Assembly (NCBI RefSeq): GCF_010183535.1
Contig: NC_071328.1
Location: 5,394,001-5,458,000 of the forward strand
DNA length: 64,000 nucleotides
Origin: Caenorhabditis remanei
Lineage: Eukaryota > Nematoda > Chromadorea > Rhabditida > Rhabditidae
Reading direction: 5' to 3'
Made by a program: the position numbers and the translations under genes. Positions 8,947-20,426 of this stretch are shown piece by piece. Below the pieces are notes generated by a model that was given only the letters and a program-made list of their open reading frames with translations, did not search any database and had not been told where the DNA came from. Within the stretch, counting starts at the first letter, position 1, and every line of letters starts with the position of its first letter.

Positions 8947-11885
8947 ATGTCGAGTGGAAAACGGCGTAATCCGCTTGGACTCAGTTTGCCACCAACGGTC
9001 AATGAACAGAGCGAAAATGGCGAGGCGGCGGCGGTAAGTTATCTGTATAATAGTCGATATATGACAATCCTCCGCTAAATTTCAAAAAACGAGTGTAAAA
9101 TGTTTGAAATGGATGAGTTAAAAGTTGGCGTTAATATTATCATTTTTCTCTTTCCCACCGTCGAATAGTTTCAGGAGGAGGCCAACCCAACAGTTCCACT
9201 CGAAGAACAACTCAAGAAGCTTGGGCTGACAGAACCTCAAACACAACGCCTCAGTGAATTTTTGCTCGCTAAAGAGGGTATAAAGGTGAGATCAAACTAT
9301 GAAATAGGTCTAGATATCAAACCAATATTGTTTTCAGGAATTGAGCGAAGACATGCTACAAACAGAAGGAGAATTGGGACACGGAAATGGTGGAGTTGTC
9401 AACAAGGTAATAACTTTTTTGAGAAAGAAATAGTAATCAATGTCAAAATTTTATAGTGTGTCCACAAGAAAACTGGAGTTATAATGGCTCGAAAGCTTGT
9501 TCACCTTGAAATCAAACCATCAGTACGTCAACAAATTGTCAAGGAATTAGCAGTACTTCACAAGTGTAACAGCCCGTTTATTGTTGGATTCTATGGTGCT
9601 TTCGTTGATAACAATGATATCTCAATTTGTATGGAATATATGGATGGATTGTCACTGGATATAGTACTCAAAAAAGTGAGTTTAAATATTTTATTCGAAA
9701 ATATACAAATACACGCGGTAACTTTATGACTAGTTGGTTTAATATCCTGGGGCAAGACGAGCTGGTGGGCAGTGCTCGCAAGATCCTGGGGATCCGGCCT
9801 CTCCTGGGGCTCCTGGAGTTCCGGCTTGTCCTGGTGGTCCAGGTGGTCCGCGTTGTCCTGAATTTAAAAATGTTTAGTTTTGCGCAAATACTTATAAGCT
9901 CCTTACCTGGCTCTCCTGAAACTCCGGCGTCTCCATTAGTTCCGTCTTGTCCTGGTGATCCGGCCTTTCCTGGTTGTCCTGGAGCTCCTGGTCTTCCTGG
10001 TGGTCCTGGTGGGCCTGGTGGAGCATCACCTCCTGGAAGAAGTGCTCCTGGCTCTCCTGGTGGTCCACGTTGTCCTGGTTGCCCTGGCTGTCCTGGAGGT
10101 CCTGGTGGTCCAGCTGGTCCTTGTGGTCCTGGAGCTCCGTCCTCTCCGTTTCTTCCTGGGTTTCCTGGAATTCCGTCTTGTCCTGGTGGTCCTGGTGGTC
10201 CGCCGAGTCCTGGAGCAGCTGTGCATGGACACTGTGGTGGAACTGGAAGGATACGGTCATGGAGCTCAGCATCTGGTCCTGGTGGTCCTGGCTCTCCTGG
10301 TCCGGTTCCTGGTTCTCCGTCTCTTCCTGGAGTTCCTGGCTCTCCGTCTGGTCCTGGTGGTCCTTGTTGGCAAGTACAGCATTGAGCATCAGCTTGACGG
10401 GTGGCTCTGAGCAAGACGTCAAGTGGATCATCTGGCCCTTCTGGTGCAACCTCAACCATCTCACGCCACATATCACGGGAACGAGACTTGCAGTACTCAA
10501 CTTCTCCTTGAACTGAAGCTTGAAGGGTCTGAACATAGTGGAAGACCAATGGGAATGCAATCAAGACTGCAGTGACGGCTACTGTCGAGAATGTGACAGC
10601 GACGAACGCCACACTCCTCAACGATCCCTTGCTCTTCTCGTCCATCTGGAATTCGAGGAAAATGAAAGAGAAGTCAACTAAAAGTCAGTTATAACCAAAA
10701 AAGAAGCAATCAAAGGTAGAGAATAAAGGTAGAAATGAAGCTTATTGAATTGCTTCTTCGAAAGAAAGTGACATCTTGCCTGAAGATGCCTGTCATTTGT
10801 GTTTCTTCACCCACGGTGCCTTATATGCGGTCGCGTAGGTGGAACGAAACAGCTAGTCGCGCACTCATCTCCGCTGCGTCTCCCGCTTCCGCATGCAATT
10901 TCATCCGCGTCGCGCACTGAACATCCATTTTTTGCCTCCTTCTGTTGTACATGCCCTCTTCTACAGTTGATTATGATGACGGCATCGGTTGAAATATCAA
11001 AGTGTAAAAGTATTTGTGTTCATAAAGAATAGGAATTAATTTCGGGTTACTTTTTCCAGGTCGGTCGACTTCCTGAAAAGTTCGTTGGCAGAATTTCAGT
11101 GGCAGTTGTCAGAGGATTGACTTATTTGAAAGATGAAATCAAGATTCTACACAGAGGTTGATATCTATCAAGTTTTGGCATCTAGACATCGATATATTTT
11201 TTCAGATGTTAAACCATCAAACATGCTTGTCAATAGTAACGGTGAAATCAAGTTATGCGATTTCGGAGTCTCTGGAATGCTTATTGACTCGATGGCCAAT
11301 TCATTTGTTGGAACCAGAAGTTATATGGCTGTAAGTATACTTCTCAGGGTGTCACCAGTTTTGAAATCTGAATTTCAGCCAGAACGACTAACCGGATCTC
11401 ACTACACGATCTCATCGGATATCTGGTCTTTCGGACTGTCACTCGTTGAGCTGCTGATTGGTAGATATCCAGTTCCAGCTCCATCACAAGCGGAGTATGC
11501 AGCAATGTTCAATGTATCGGAGAATGAGATTGAGTTGGCTGAAAGTCTCGAAGAGCCCAACTATCACCCACCAAGTAACCCGGCATCGATGGCCATATTC
11601 GAGATGCTGGATTACATTGTCAATGGACCGCCGCCGACTCTTCCGAAGCGATTCTTCACGTAAGTTTCTATTTTACATGTTTTTACATGCCTAATTGTCA
11701 ATATTTTCAGTGATGAAGTCATTGGATTCGTGTCAAAATGTCTCCGAAAGCTCCCTAGCGAACGTGCCACACTGAAATCTCTCTCTGGCGATGTTTTCTT
11801 CTCAAATTACGCTGACAACGACGATCAAGGAGAGTTCGCCGATTTTGTGAAGGGAACTATCAATTTGCCGAAACTGAATCCTTAG
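8947..11885 (+). CDS. mek-2: MAP kinase kinase MEK-2 (MEK1/2 orthologue of the Ras-ERK pathway)
   Basis: Eight exons: 8947-9033, 9175-9285, 9338-9406, 9457-9675, 11060-11156, 11206-11330, 11379-11659 and 11711-11885. They give 387 residues, the length I recall for C. elegans MEK-2. The start follows TTTTCAG-A, a trans-splice acceptor. Kinase features seen: Gly-rich loop GHGNGGVV, catalytic lysine in MARKL, HRDVKPSN loop, DFG in CDFGVSGML, and activation segment [18 protein letters not shown] whose two serines are the RAF phosphorylation sites. The [12 protein letters not shown] region and Pro-rich insert precede the C-lobe end NLPKLNP. In worms MEK-2 acts between LIN-45 RAF and MPK-1 in vulval and germline signalling. 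Intron 4 (9676-11059) holds an antisense collagen gene. Confidence 0.97.
9739..10645 (-). CDS. Cuticle collagen nested antisense in mek-2 intron 4
   Basis: Two exons, 9907-10645 and 9739-9857, encode 285 residues. The N-terminal part is that of nematode cuticle collagens: a cytosolic SLRSVAF block, a membrane-anchor segment ([15 protein letters not shown]), then cysteines CCTC before the first Gly-X-Y block. Gly-X-Y repeats run in several blocks broken by short spacers with cysteine pairs ([10 protein letters not shown]), ending [14 protein letters not shown]. These cysteines would cross-link trimers. The gene has no room for a promoter outside the intron; the 400 bp from 10646 to 11059 is the likely regulatory region. 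C. elegans has a collagen next to mek-2 that I recall as col-48 (Y54E10BL.2), probably the orthologue, but I leave the symbol blank. Confidence 0.93.
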
Positions 11886-12188
11886 AAATTCTGCTTGTTT
11901 TTTTTTGTCAAATTCTCTGTACATCTTTCTAGCCTTTTTGAATCTCGTGACATTATATTTGCCTTATTTCTCCCAGTCAAACGATATATTCTAGTCTAAT
12001 TGACTTTGTCTAATCGAACCCCCTCCCCTCTCCCAGTTGCTTCATTTTGTGTTTAATTAACCCAAATTCTCATCAAATTCAAAATTTATGAGAAACCGTT
12101 CATTGATTACATTGATAACATATGATCAATTTATAACTAACATGTATAATATAGATCTATTGATCGCTTTCGTTATTTCCTTCATTCT
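11886..12188. other. Convergent 3' intergenic region after mek-2
   Basis: AT-rich 3' UTR sequence of mek-2 and of the small membrane protein gene on the other strand. No coding signal. Confidence 0.5.
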
Positions 12189-12615
12189 TCAATCTGATTT
12201 TTTCGCGTCCAGATTCTTTTCCTGTCTTTTCTGTGTCGCCTTCTTCAATGCTGTATCTGAAAACTGACTGATTTCGTATTAGTTTAGACTAACTTTCAAA
12301 TGTTTCTTATAATCCATTGTAGATTCTCAAAAAAAGTTTTCTCGGATCTTAACGAGATTTTCCATACCGCTGCTTCTTGAAAAAATATATTCTTTTCTTT
12401 TTTTAAATCTACTTTCTGCCTTTTTTTTTGGGTTGATGACCCGATGTAAATTTTACCTGGCTCATCCGGAGTTTTCGAGTTGATATAAACGACGGTGAGA
12501 AAAACGAGAAGCGCGACGAAGGGTATGAAGATGTGGACAGCTGAAAATGGTTTCAAATTACTGAGAATTAAGAAAAAAAGAGCTCACATTCAACTAGGTT
12601 ATAAAAGGAGTCCAT
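12189..12615 (-). CDS. Small single-pass membrane protein, 59 residues
   Basis: Three short exons, 12588-12615, 12457-12540 and 12189-12256, joined by GT-AG introns with clean TTTTCAG acceptors, give 59 residues. The N-terminus is MDSFYNLVES, then one membrane segment (HIFIPFVALLVFLTVVYI, about residues 12-29), a short NSKTPDEPD linker and a strongly charged, probably helical Lys/Gln/Glu-rich tail. I do not recognise the family; it resembles small integral membrane proteins in layout only. The frame is evident only after splicing: a longer single-exon reading runs through the introns. It is head-to-head with nduf-5 (323 bp apart), which could mean a shared promoter and a mitochondrial or ER role, but that is inference. 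Confidence 0.7.
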
Positions 12616-12938
12616 CGCGCGTAGTAATACTGAACAAAGTTGCCTTCTTTGTGCAGCGAGGAGCCAGCGGAGCTTGATCGATTTTCGGAAAACGAAGACG
12701 TTGAAGTGAAGAAAACGGAAAAGAGAGGACTCTCGGGCGGCATGAAAAAGAGAAAAGAAGACGCGCTTGTTGAACTCTGGGATAATAAAATGAAAGGAAG
12801 AGAGCCATTTCCGCGAGAATTCTCAACGAAAAGTTCCGATTTTTTACAGAAAAAATAGCTTGAAAGAAATGAAGTGTTATCGAAAACTCATATTTTTCTC
12901 TCGAAAATTTCAATAAAAATAACTATTTTCTTTTAGAA
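12616..12938. promoter_or_regulatory. Shared divergent promoter of the small membrane protein gene and nduf-5
   Basis: The 323 bp between two divergent start codons. It must hold both promoters; a TTTTAG trans-splice acceptor lies 2 bp before the nduf-5 ATG. Open frames here on both strands have no family resemblance and were rejected. Confidence 0.5.
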
Positions 12939-13349
12939 ATGGCGACTGGTAACCGTGTTCCGGAGAACTTCCAAACCCTTTCCCCAATCGTGAAAGCTCC
13001 ATTATCGGACACCCTCTCGGTGCCACTCTCCCAGCAGGGACGCATCTGCGGATTCTTCGAATCTCAATTCTACCGATGCATGGAGGCCTACGGAGCTAAG
13101 ATGGGACGCAAGTATTGCGATCTTGAGCATCGCGATTATCAAGAGTGCATTACTGGTGATAAGCAGAAGAAGGTAGACCGACAGTAGCAGATAAATATCG
13201 CAACTAACATCTTTCAGAGAGCCGAAGCGATTTCTGCTCAACGCAGGAAGCTGTTTCTCGAAGGAAAACTCGATTCGCCATTCCTTGACAATCATCCAGA
13301 ACCAGGACACTTTAAGACTGACCATTTCCAATGGAACCGTATCAACTAG
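12939..13349 (+). CDS. nduf-5: Mitochondrial complex I subunit NDUFS5 (15 kDa, CHCH type)
   Basis: Two exons, 12939-13172 and 13218-13349, encode 121 residues (human NDUFS5 106). The key feature is a pair of CX9C motifs, Cys37/Cys47 and Cys60/Cys70, which form the coiled-coil-helix-coiled-coil-helix fold oxidised by the Mia40 pathway in the intermembrane space. The segment from RICGFFESQFYRCMEAYG to YQECITGDKQKKRAEAI follows NDUFS5. It is an accessory subunit on the intermembrane-space side of complex I. I recall C. elegans nduf-5 (Y54E10BL.5) next to mek-2, in agreement. The gene is convergent with dnj-28. Confidence 0.88.
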
Positions 13350-13563
13350 ATCATTTTCTTTTCCAATCTAAAGTGCCTTTAGATATCGAGAGATCGTTTT
13401 TCTTTTCTTTTTAACCGATTGTGTAGTTTTTGTTCCATATAAAACGATTTATTTACAACAATAACGAACGAGTTGAGATGTGAATGCGTAACTATTTAAT
13501 AAGAGATCCGTAAATTTCGATACACGTTATTATCTTCTAAACAAGTTTTGAAAAGAGCAACAG

Positions 13564-15348
13564 TTAAAAATGGAAGAAGAAATTGCTTCGGCTTCCACCG
13601 CCGCCACCTCTTCCAAATGGGTTGAAACCCTGGAAATCATGAAAACCGCCGCCACCTCCATGTCCATTTCTACCATTTTCTGAATCCAGGGGATCTTGTC
13701 CATTATCGAAAGCGCGTCGCTTCTCATCATCACTCAAAACTTCTTTAGCAGCGGCAATATCGATGAACTTCTTCTCGGCCTTCTTTTTCTCTTTCTCATC
13801 TTGGAAATTATCCGGATGCCATTTCTGAGCCTTCTTTCGATAAGCCTTTGTGATTTCTCTCTTATTCGCATTCCGACGGACACCCAGAATCTTATAGTAA
13901 TCACGTTTCCCGACAAGTTCTTTCGCTCGTTTCGCTTGATCTTTGCCGGTTTTTGCAGCTTCGTTCGATGAATCGAACTCCATTGCTTTCTCGTAATCGG
14001 CGGTGGCTGAAATAATTCTTTTGTATTGTTTGAATTTCGCAACTGCGCCACATGATTTCGCGAAACGACATTTCATTCGTAGCTATTCCCCTCCCCTTTT
14101 ACTCTTGTCTTTGAAAAAGCACTCACCTAAATCATATTCCTCGTCTGCCATATACGCCTCAGCTCTTTGAATCAACGTTTCCACATCTGAATCATCGAAC
14201 TCTAAGACTTGATTACATTGTTGAATAGCTTCTCCAATATTTCCTTCTTCTCGATTACATTGACAAGTTAATCGGTAGACATTCACTTTAACTGCATTAT
14301 CATCAATATTCGACTTTAGCAATTTCTCTCCCCTCTCAAGACAATCCACCCATTTCTGCTCTTCCATTGAGTTTTTCATCGAGTCCAGCGATTTGACAAT
14401 TTTTCGGAGCGATTTGTAAGATGCGTAACACGTTTTGTGATCTGGGTTGATTTTAAGACATTCTCGGATTGTACTGAAACATTTTCGATAAAATCTCAGC
14501 TGGAACAGTCAATAAATACCTCAATGAATCCCTAACATCACCAACTTGATACTCCATCACCGACATCTCATAAAGAAGTTCTGTATTATCCGAAGAAAGT
14601 TTCGAAGCATGTTTCAAGTCATGAATCGCAGTTTTTAATCTATTTTCTGCCTGATGACACTTGGCACGTTGAATATAAAGAGAAGAATCCCATGGCTGTG
14701 ATTCGAGAAGTTTCGTTGTCATTTCCTCGACGACATCGCAGTTTTCGCCGAGAGGGAGTTGATTGAGAATATGCTTCTCGTCTTTCAATTGTTCGATTGA
14801 TTCCAGCTTTTCTTGAATTTCATCGCTCGCCGATGAGCCGCTGTTCTGAAAAAATCCGTTTTAGACACTTTTTCCCTGTATTTTTTGTTTGAACCGGCTG
14901 TTTTTCAAAAGAGTTCGTGTAATTAAGCATTTCAAAATTCTTACCAGATACCGCAAATCCGCTAATGCATCCTCCAATCGTCCCATTTTGATGAGCACAT
15001 TTGCTCTTTGATTCCGAGCTCCGGCGAAGTCTGGTTTCTGCTCCAGAACTGTATCAAGATCGACGAGTCCCGGTTTTGTACGACCGAAAGTGAAATAAGT
15101 GGTGGCTCGTCGGAAAATCGCTTGATAGTTCGTCGGATCCAACTCGATCGCTTTATGATAATGAGTGAGAGCATCTGTATATTGTCTCTGAAAATTTAAT
15201 GTTTTTTTCTTGGAATTTTTCTCTTTTTTTCTCCACTTACATTGACGAATAACGCATTTCCTGCTTCATATTCGCTATGTGACTCAGTTTTGTCATTGGC
15301 AATTGATAATCCAACACAGAAAATTAGAAAAACGGTTCGCCGTTTCAT
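13564..15348 (-). CDS. dnj-28: ER co-chaperone DNJ-28 (DNAJC3/p58IPK type)
   Basis: Five exons: 15241-15348, 14945-15187, 14520-14845, 14127-14473 and 13564-14006, giving 488 residues (human DNAJC3 504). A signal peptide ([17 protein letters not shown]) leads into a series of tetratricopeptide repeats from about residue 28 to 370, for example the stretch [22 protein letters not shown]-terminal J domain begins RDYYKILGV, with the HPD motif at about residues 404-406, followed by a Gly-rich tail. The family binds unfolded proteins in the ER lumen and stimulates the BiP ATPase. There is no KDEL-like end. The gene is head-to-head with the DET1-like gene, 179 bp apart. Confidence 0.94.
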
Positions 15349-15527
15349 GTTGAAATTTTGTTTTATTTCTTCAAATCGATAATAGCAACTTCAGAACGAA
15401 AATAAGATGACGTGTTGCAACGCGATTTCTTAATAAAACTATTTTTGAACAGCGCGCGCAAAACACGCAATGAAATCGCGCTCTATCCGGATTTCAGCAA
15501 AAATGAGATTTTCAGATATATGCAGCG

Positions 15528-18500
15528 ATGGAATTTAATGAAAAAAAGCCGAAATTTCAACAAAATGTAGTTTCAAATCTTCTAGACAGAGAAATCGGTA
15601 CAGAATATCGTAAATGTATGCTTTTATTTTATCTTTCAGAGAAAACTATTGAATTTTCAGATGCAACTAACACTAACACTTATCGACATCCATATCAACT
15701 ACTCACCTCAACAAAACCCGATACTTTAGTGCAAATAGATCTGGACAAATGCGACAAGAATCCTGATTCTGATCAACCGCCATTCAGTTTACTAGCCGAT
15801 TGTCTGGGATTCTCACCAGATGGAAAGTATTTGGCATTTCATAGTCATGCTAGAAGCTTCGTTTCAATATTCAGATATACAGGAGCGGAAGGTGGAAAGT
15901 GTGCAGAAGGAATTTCAAATCCACAGGTTTGCGTTAAAGAGATGACGAGGCAATAATAATTTTTGAATTTCAGAACTACTTGAGAGAAGCAGGAAGGCTG
16001 GATTTAAGCTCCTTCACTCGAGATTACAACTATGAAAACGAGAGAATGCTCGGAAGTTGGTGGACTGATGACAGTAAAGCTTTGATAATCCAGTTATCCA
16101 TGGAGTCGTCAATCGATGATGAGGATCAGGTTGTTCCAGAAGATGAAGACGTTCTACAACTAGCCAGACAACTTGTGGAGGAGAATCGAAATACGTACCC
16201 TGAAGGAGATATGGTGGGGAATTTTGTAAATGAGAGGAGGAGACGCTTAGAAATACTACGAGCTCCAGCTGGAGAAGGTTTTCGGGATGATGATTTATAT
16301 GAAGAAGTTCGATACAATGTGTATGATAATACGATGCGACCGAATCCTGAATGCTATGATGCGGACGCCGAAATTGATTATGGAACGTTGGAGACGCTGT
16401 TCAAGCAACATACAAATGGAATCATGCCGGAGAACGAGCTCACTAATGAGATCTCAGCCTACCAGCATCGAGAGACGAGTCGGACGATACCATTTACGTT
16501 TGCGATGGAATCGGCGGCTAGAATGCGTGTTGATTCATTCAAAAAGAGAGGTCAAACGAGTAGAACTATGCCAGTTTACCATGCATTGACTCGCTCGATC
16601 CGAAAATCAAATTATGACGGTTATTCGACGGATTCATCGGATTCATCGGACTCATCAGATGATTTACATCGGGATCAATTGCCTGCTAGTTATTCTTATA
16701 TGCAAGAAAGTGATGCTACGAGAATGCTGGCGGCTGAGGAGAAGCTGAAAAAGCTGCAGAAAATGAATTGCCGGTGTAGAATTTGTTCAAAACGCGAGGT
16801 ATCATGTGGTTTAAACGGGGAGAAGAAGGTCATTGTATGCACCGATTACTGGAAGAAATGGACTCGGAAATATGGAGCGAACCTCAGTGGACTCGGTTAT
16901 TCGAGACCGGACGCTTATATCAGAAGAAAACATGGATTAAGAAATGAGAGACCAACGGTCGGGGCGTATCGGGATCGGCTTCGAAAGACACTCGAAGACT
17001 TGGATTATTTTCATAAATCGTATTTAACTGCGTCGGCTCGAGAGGAGAGACTCGCGGGTCGAGAGGACAGGGTTCAGTCACTGAAAGTGGATACGATGCT
17101 AGTTTTGGCATTTGAAATTGAGGTTTGTTAGTTTTTAATGAGATGGGCCGTTATTGATAGCGCGCGGGGGCCGAAGCAAGTGAGCATGAAACAAAGAAAA
17201 CGGACGGATCCATACTTGTCAAGGCCCCGCTTCAAAAAATGAACCAATTGTTTTCAAAATTTTTTTTGAAAGTTTTTCAATTTTTTCTCGAAAATATGAG
17301 CATTTCTGATTATTTTTCAGAATTCCTTCTAATTCTGAATGATAGTCGGAAGTTTGACTTTTTCGCGAAAAAAATTTGAAATTTCAACTTTGGCGCCAAG
17401 TTACCCGGGCTTTGACAAGTATGGACTTTTTTCAAAAAGTTCTGCTATCAAATTTACTATTCCTTTCTACGCCCTCCCTTTTTCTATCTAAATTTTCATT
17501 CCATTCCTTCATTCCAGGAAGATACAGTATGCCCTCTGTATTACAACAATATCTCTTCCAAATTCTTGTGCCACGTCAGAGATCGTACAATGACAATATG
17601 CTGCAACAATGACACAATTGAGATATATCATTACTCGGAAACCACTCACATATGGGAACAACAAGAAGATGTTCGACACTCACAAAATGAATCCTACCTC
17701 GTTCCACTCGATTTTCGTGTTGGCACAATGCCAGGGCAACCGTCGAGAAATGAGGAGCCGGAAATGGGGTGAGTAGGGAAGCAGGATTCGATATTATTAA
17801 AAAATTTCAGAGAAATTTTCGATGATTTGTTCGAGTCGGATTACTTCTACAGTCCTGTTCAACAGGATACGCTAACTCTTCTTCATAGAGATATGCCAGA
17901 AGTTTTTGATACAAATGACGCCCTTTTGAAGTTAGTTTGAGTCTTAAAGCACTCCAATTTCTCAAACAATTAAGTTCAGAGGAAGACCGAGAGTCTTTCG
18001 ATGTCATGCGCTTTCCGATGATTTAATAGCAGTCAGTTTGAAACTTCGTACGTTTTTTATAAATTATTTTGGGATGAAATTTTTAATATGTGATTGTTTT
18101 TCAGCATGGTTCAAGCCGATGTATATGGGAATGATAATATCACCAGACAGTTGTAACACCACTCTTTATCCAGATGTAAGTTTGAGCTTACCTGGCGTTC
18201 AAAAGCTTATATTACTATTGTAGTATCATGAATTCCTGAAACTTCTCTTCGCCAACCATCTCCCAGAACTTTTGCCACGTGCTTGGACGTATTTCAATCC
18301 GTACCCAGCAAAAGATCAACCATGGTTCAAAAAGGAAATTATAAATGTATCGGATCCGAGAGGTGAGTGTTACAGTATCCTATATTAGAATATTATTTCA
18401 TTTTCAGATTTGAATGACTATGAACTTCTCCGCGAAACATATGAGTTTCTCAGTAAACACTGGAATAATCTGGTAACCTTTAACAGATCAAAAGTCAGGT

Positions 18501-18857
18501 TTCAAACAATCATTTTTTCAGAAAAGCACATCAAACCCACTCAATGACTCGTTATTCAACTCTACTCATGCATATCAATTTTTCAGCAAATTGTGAGCCT
18601 CCAATACCTTTTTTAAAATATATTTGTGTCGAAATTTAAGCGTATTCACCAATGGCAATCGAATCACTTTTAATGCTCCGGATCTAAACAAAAGAAAACA
18701 TTTGGACGTATTTTGTCATCCAAAAGACCCGTTTGCAGTTGTCAATAATACTTATAACTGGTTTTTCGGTATTCGAAAGAAGGATCAAGACGATGTGATT
18801 GTCGGTGTGAACCCTCTTGAAAGCGATGGTGATGACGAGAAAATGGATACTAACTAA
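15528..18857 (+). CDS. Divergent DET1-like protein with a large nematode insertion
   Basis: Eleven exons: 15528-15609, 15661-15926, 15974-17122, 17518-17768, 17811-17930, 17980-18047, 18105-18175, 18224-18362, 18408-18472, 18522-18592 and 18641-18857. All frames join to give 832 residues; human DET1 has 550. DET1-like blocks: QNVVSNLLDREIG near the N-terminus, GFSPDGKYLAFHSH, the propeller-like LCHVRDRTMTICCNNDTIEI, LSDDLIAVSLKL with the following MGMIIS, and near the end FCHPKDPFAVVNNTYNWFF, which parallels the DET1 C-terminus. DET1 with DDB1 and COP1 forms CUL4 ubiquitin ligase assemblies. The third exon (383 codons) contains an acidic tract, a serine/aspartate repeat (DSSDSSDSSDD) and a cysteine-rich CRCRICSKREVSC block absent from DET1. 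The 51 bp first intron is a multiple of three, so reading through it also stays open; comparison favours splicing. The last acceptor is AAG. Family assignment is by eye and should be checked. Confidence 0.6.
17209..17425. repeat. Inverted-repeat element in an intron of the DET1-like gene
   Basis: Within intron 3 (17123-17517) the sequence TCCATACTTGTCAAGGCCC at about 17209 is the reverse complement, with a few mismatches, of GGGCTTTGACAAGTATGGA at about 17407. The element is about 217 bp long and looks like a small non-coding element with short terminal inverted repeats. Confidence 0.6.
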
Positions 18858-19078
18858 TTGAAAATCAACTAATAATTCCTGTGACATATTGATGTATTTA
18901 TAATTTAAATGACTCTAAGATCTCTCTATACTTCTTGCTTTAATGAATGTAATAATAGTGAGCCAACAGCTGTTAGGAGAGAACAGGAGGTGAGAGGAAT
19001 CGATGTTTAAAGTGATCCCTCGACGTCCCGGAGCTCTCTTTTCCCTTTGTTCCTCTTTACTCTTGACTACTAACAAAT

Positions 19079-20269
19079 ATGAGAAGCAGTGCACCTCTCC
19101 GCGAGCTTCATGTCGCCTTGGTTGGAATGTCCGGGTCTGGAAAATCAGGTGAGTCTTTTTGATAGCTGAAAGTTCTTCAAGTTTGAAATTTCAGCCGTAG
19201 CAGTGAAATACATCACGAAACGATTCATTGGAGAGTATGACTCTACTCTCGAAGACAACTACTGCCGGCAAGAAACAGTCGGAGGGCAATGTCTGATGGT
19301 TTGGATGATGGATACTGTAGAGAGTGCGACGAAAGACGAAATGAGATGGATTGCATGGGCAGATGTGTATGTAGTCGTGTATGACGTCACCAGTCAATTG
19401 AGTTTTCAGTGAGTTTTCTACCAAAAAAATTCAGAGTTTTAAAAAATTCGGCTATAGATTGCTCTATTTTCAGCCACAAATTCCAGGAAAATTCGCATTT
19501 TAAACGGGCCAAAGATGCGCCAGATCCGAGTAATTGCATGATTTTTAACCAAAAATACGGCTTGTCAGTAAATTGAGATAATTTTCGAAACCTTTGATTT
19601 TCAGATGTCACAATTCTATAGAAATGTAGGTAACTCTTATCTAACGTGAACCCTTTGAAAACTAATTGTGCAGCTGATTTCAGGATTTTCTATGATTCAT
19701 TTCTGAACGATAAACATAGTTTTTCTTTCCGTTTAGTATTCCACCACAACTCGAAAACCCCATCCTTTTATTCCAGATACGCCGAAGGAATACTCGAACG
19801 AATCTCCCGTCACGAGCATGTCTTGTGTCCTCGTGAACATCGAACCCTTCTCGTCGGGAACAAGAGTGATTTGGAAAGATATCGACAAGTGTCTGAAACT
19901 GAAGGAGAACGACTCGCTTCTCAACAAAAAGCTTACTTTGCGGAGTGCTCAGCTGCCAGTGATCTTCGGCAGTTCACTCAGAGTCTGCATTCGATTTTCC
20001 AGGTAGAGAAATCAAAATAATCCAAATTTTAAATTTTTTTTCAGAACATAATCTCGGGAGCTCGCAGCCCATCTCCTCGACAATGCTCATCAGATTCCGA
20101 GATCATCACTCCACGAAAAGGTGCTTTCTCGTCACTCCGATCGTCGTCTCGGTCATCACAAGTTCGTGCGAAGACGTCGACAACGAAGACTCCAGCACCA
20201 CTTCATAAGACGCCGTCGTTGAGTAAATTGAAGACAGGAAGCAAGTTATTGAAGCTGTTTCATACATAA
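19079..20269 (+). CDS. Ras-like small GTPase, RERG/RASL11/RASL12 type, with altered G3 box
   Basis: Four exons, 19079-19148, 19195-19408, 19777-20002 and 20045-20269, encode 244 residues. The G domain has P-loop GMSGSGKS (16-23), switch I STLEDNY with Thr41, NKSD (123-126) and SAAS as the G5 box. In place of the DTAGQ box stands DTVES (63-67), so both the invariant Gly and the catalytic Gln are missing. The C-terminal 70 residues are basic and Ser/Thr/Pro-rich and lack a CAAX box, as in the RERG and RASL12 groups. It probably binds GTP but hydrolyses poorly; that is inference. It lies 221 bp after the DET1-like gene and 157 bp before another gene on the same strand, so it may be in an operon. 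Confidence 0.82.
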
Positions 20270-20426
20270 ATATCTTAAATTTTTTGATTTCTAATTTTGA
20301 ATAAATACTTCTTTTAAATGTCGTTTTGACTTTTACGTTCCAGTAATGTTCCCAAATTCTCTATCTTACTTTACATTTAACCAGTTTTCATAAATAACTA
20401 ATTCTCTATTTTCTCCTATTCAGAAA

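Noticed and set aside
9892..10560. Several long open frames on both strands inside the nested collagen
   Set aside because: Gly-X-Y DNA repeats leave all frames open; only the frame with the membrane anchor, cysteine blocks and matching exon 2 is real.
12296..12556. 86-codon single-exon reading of the small membrane protein
   Set aside because: It begins without an ATG and reads through an intron; the three-exon model has clean splice sites and a proper start.
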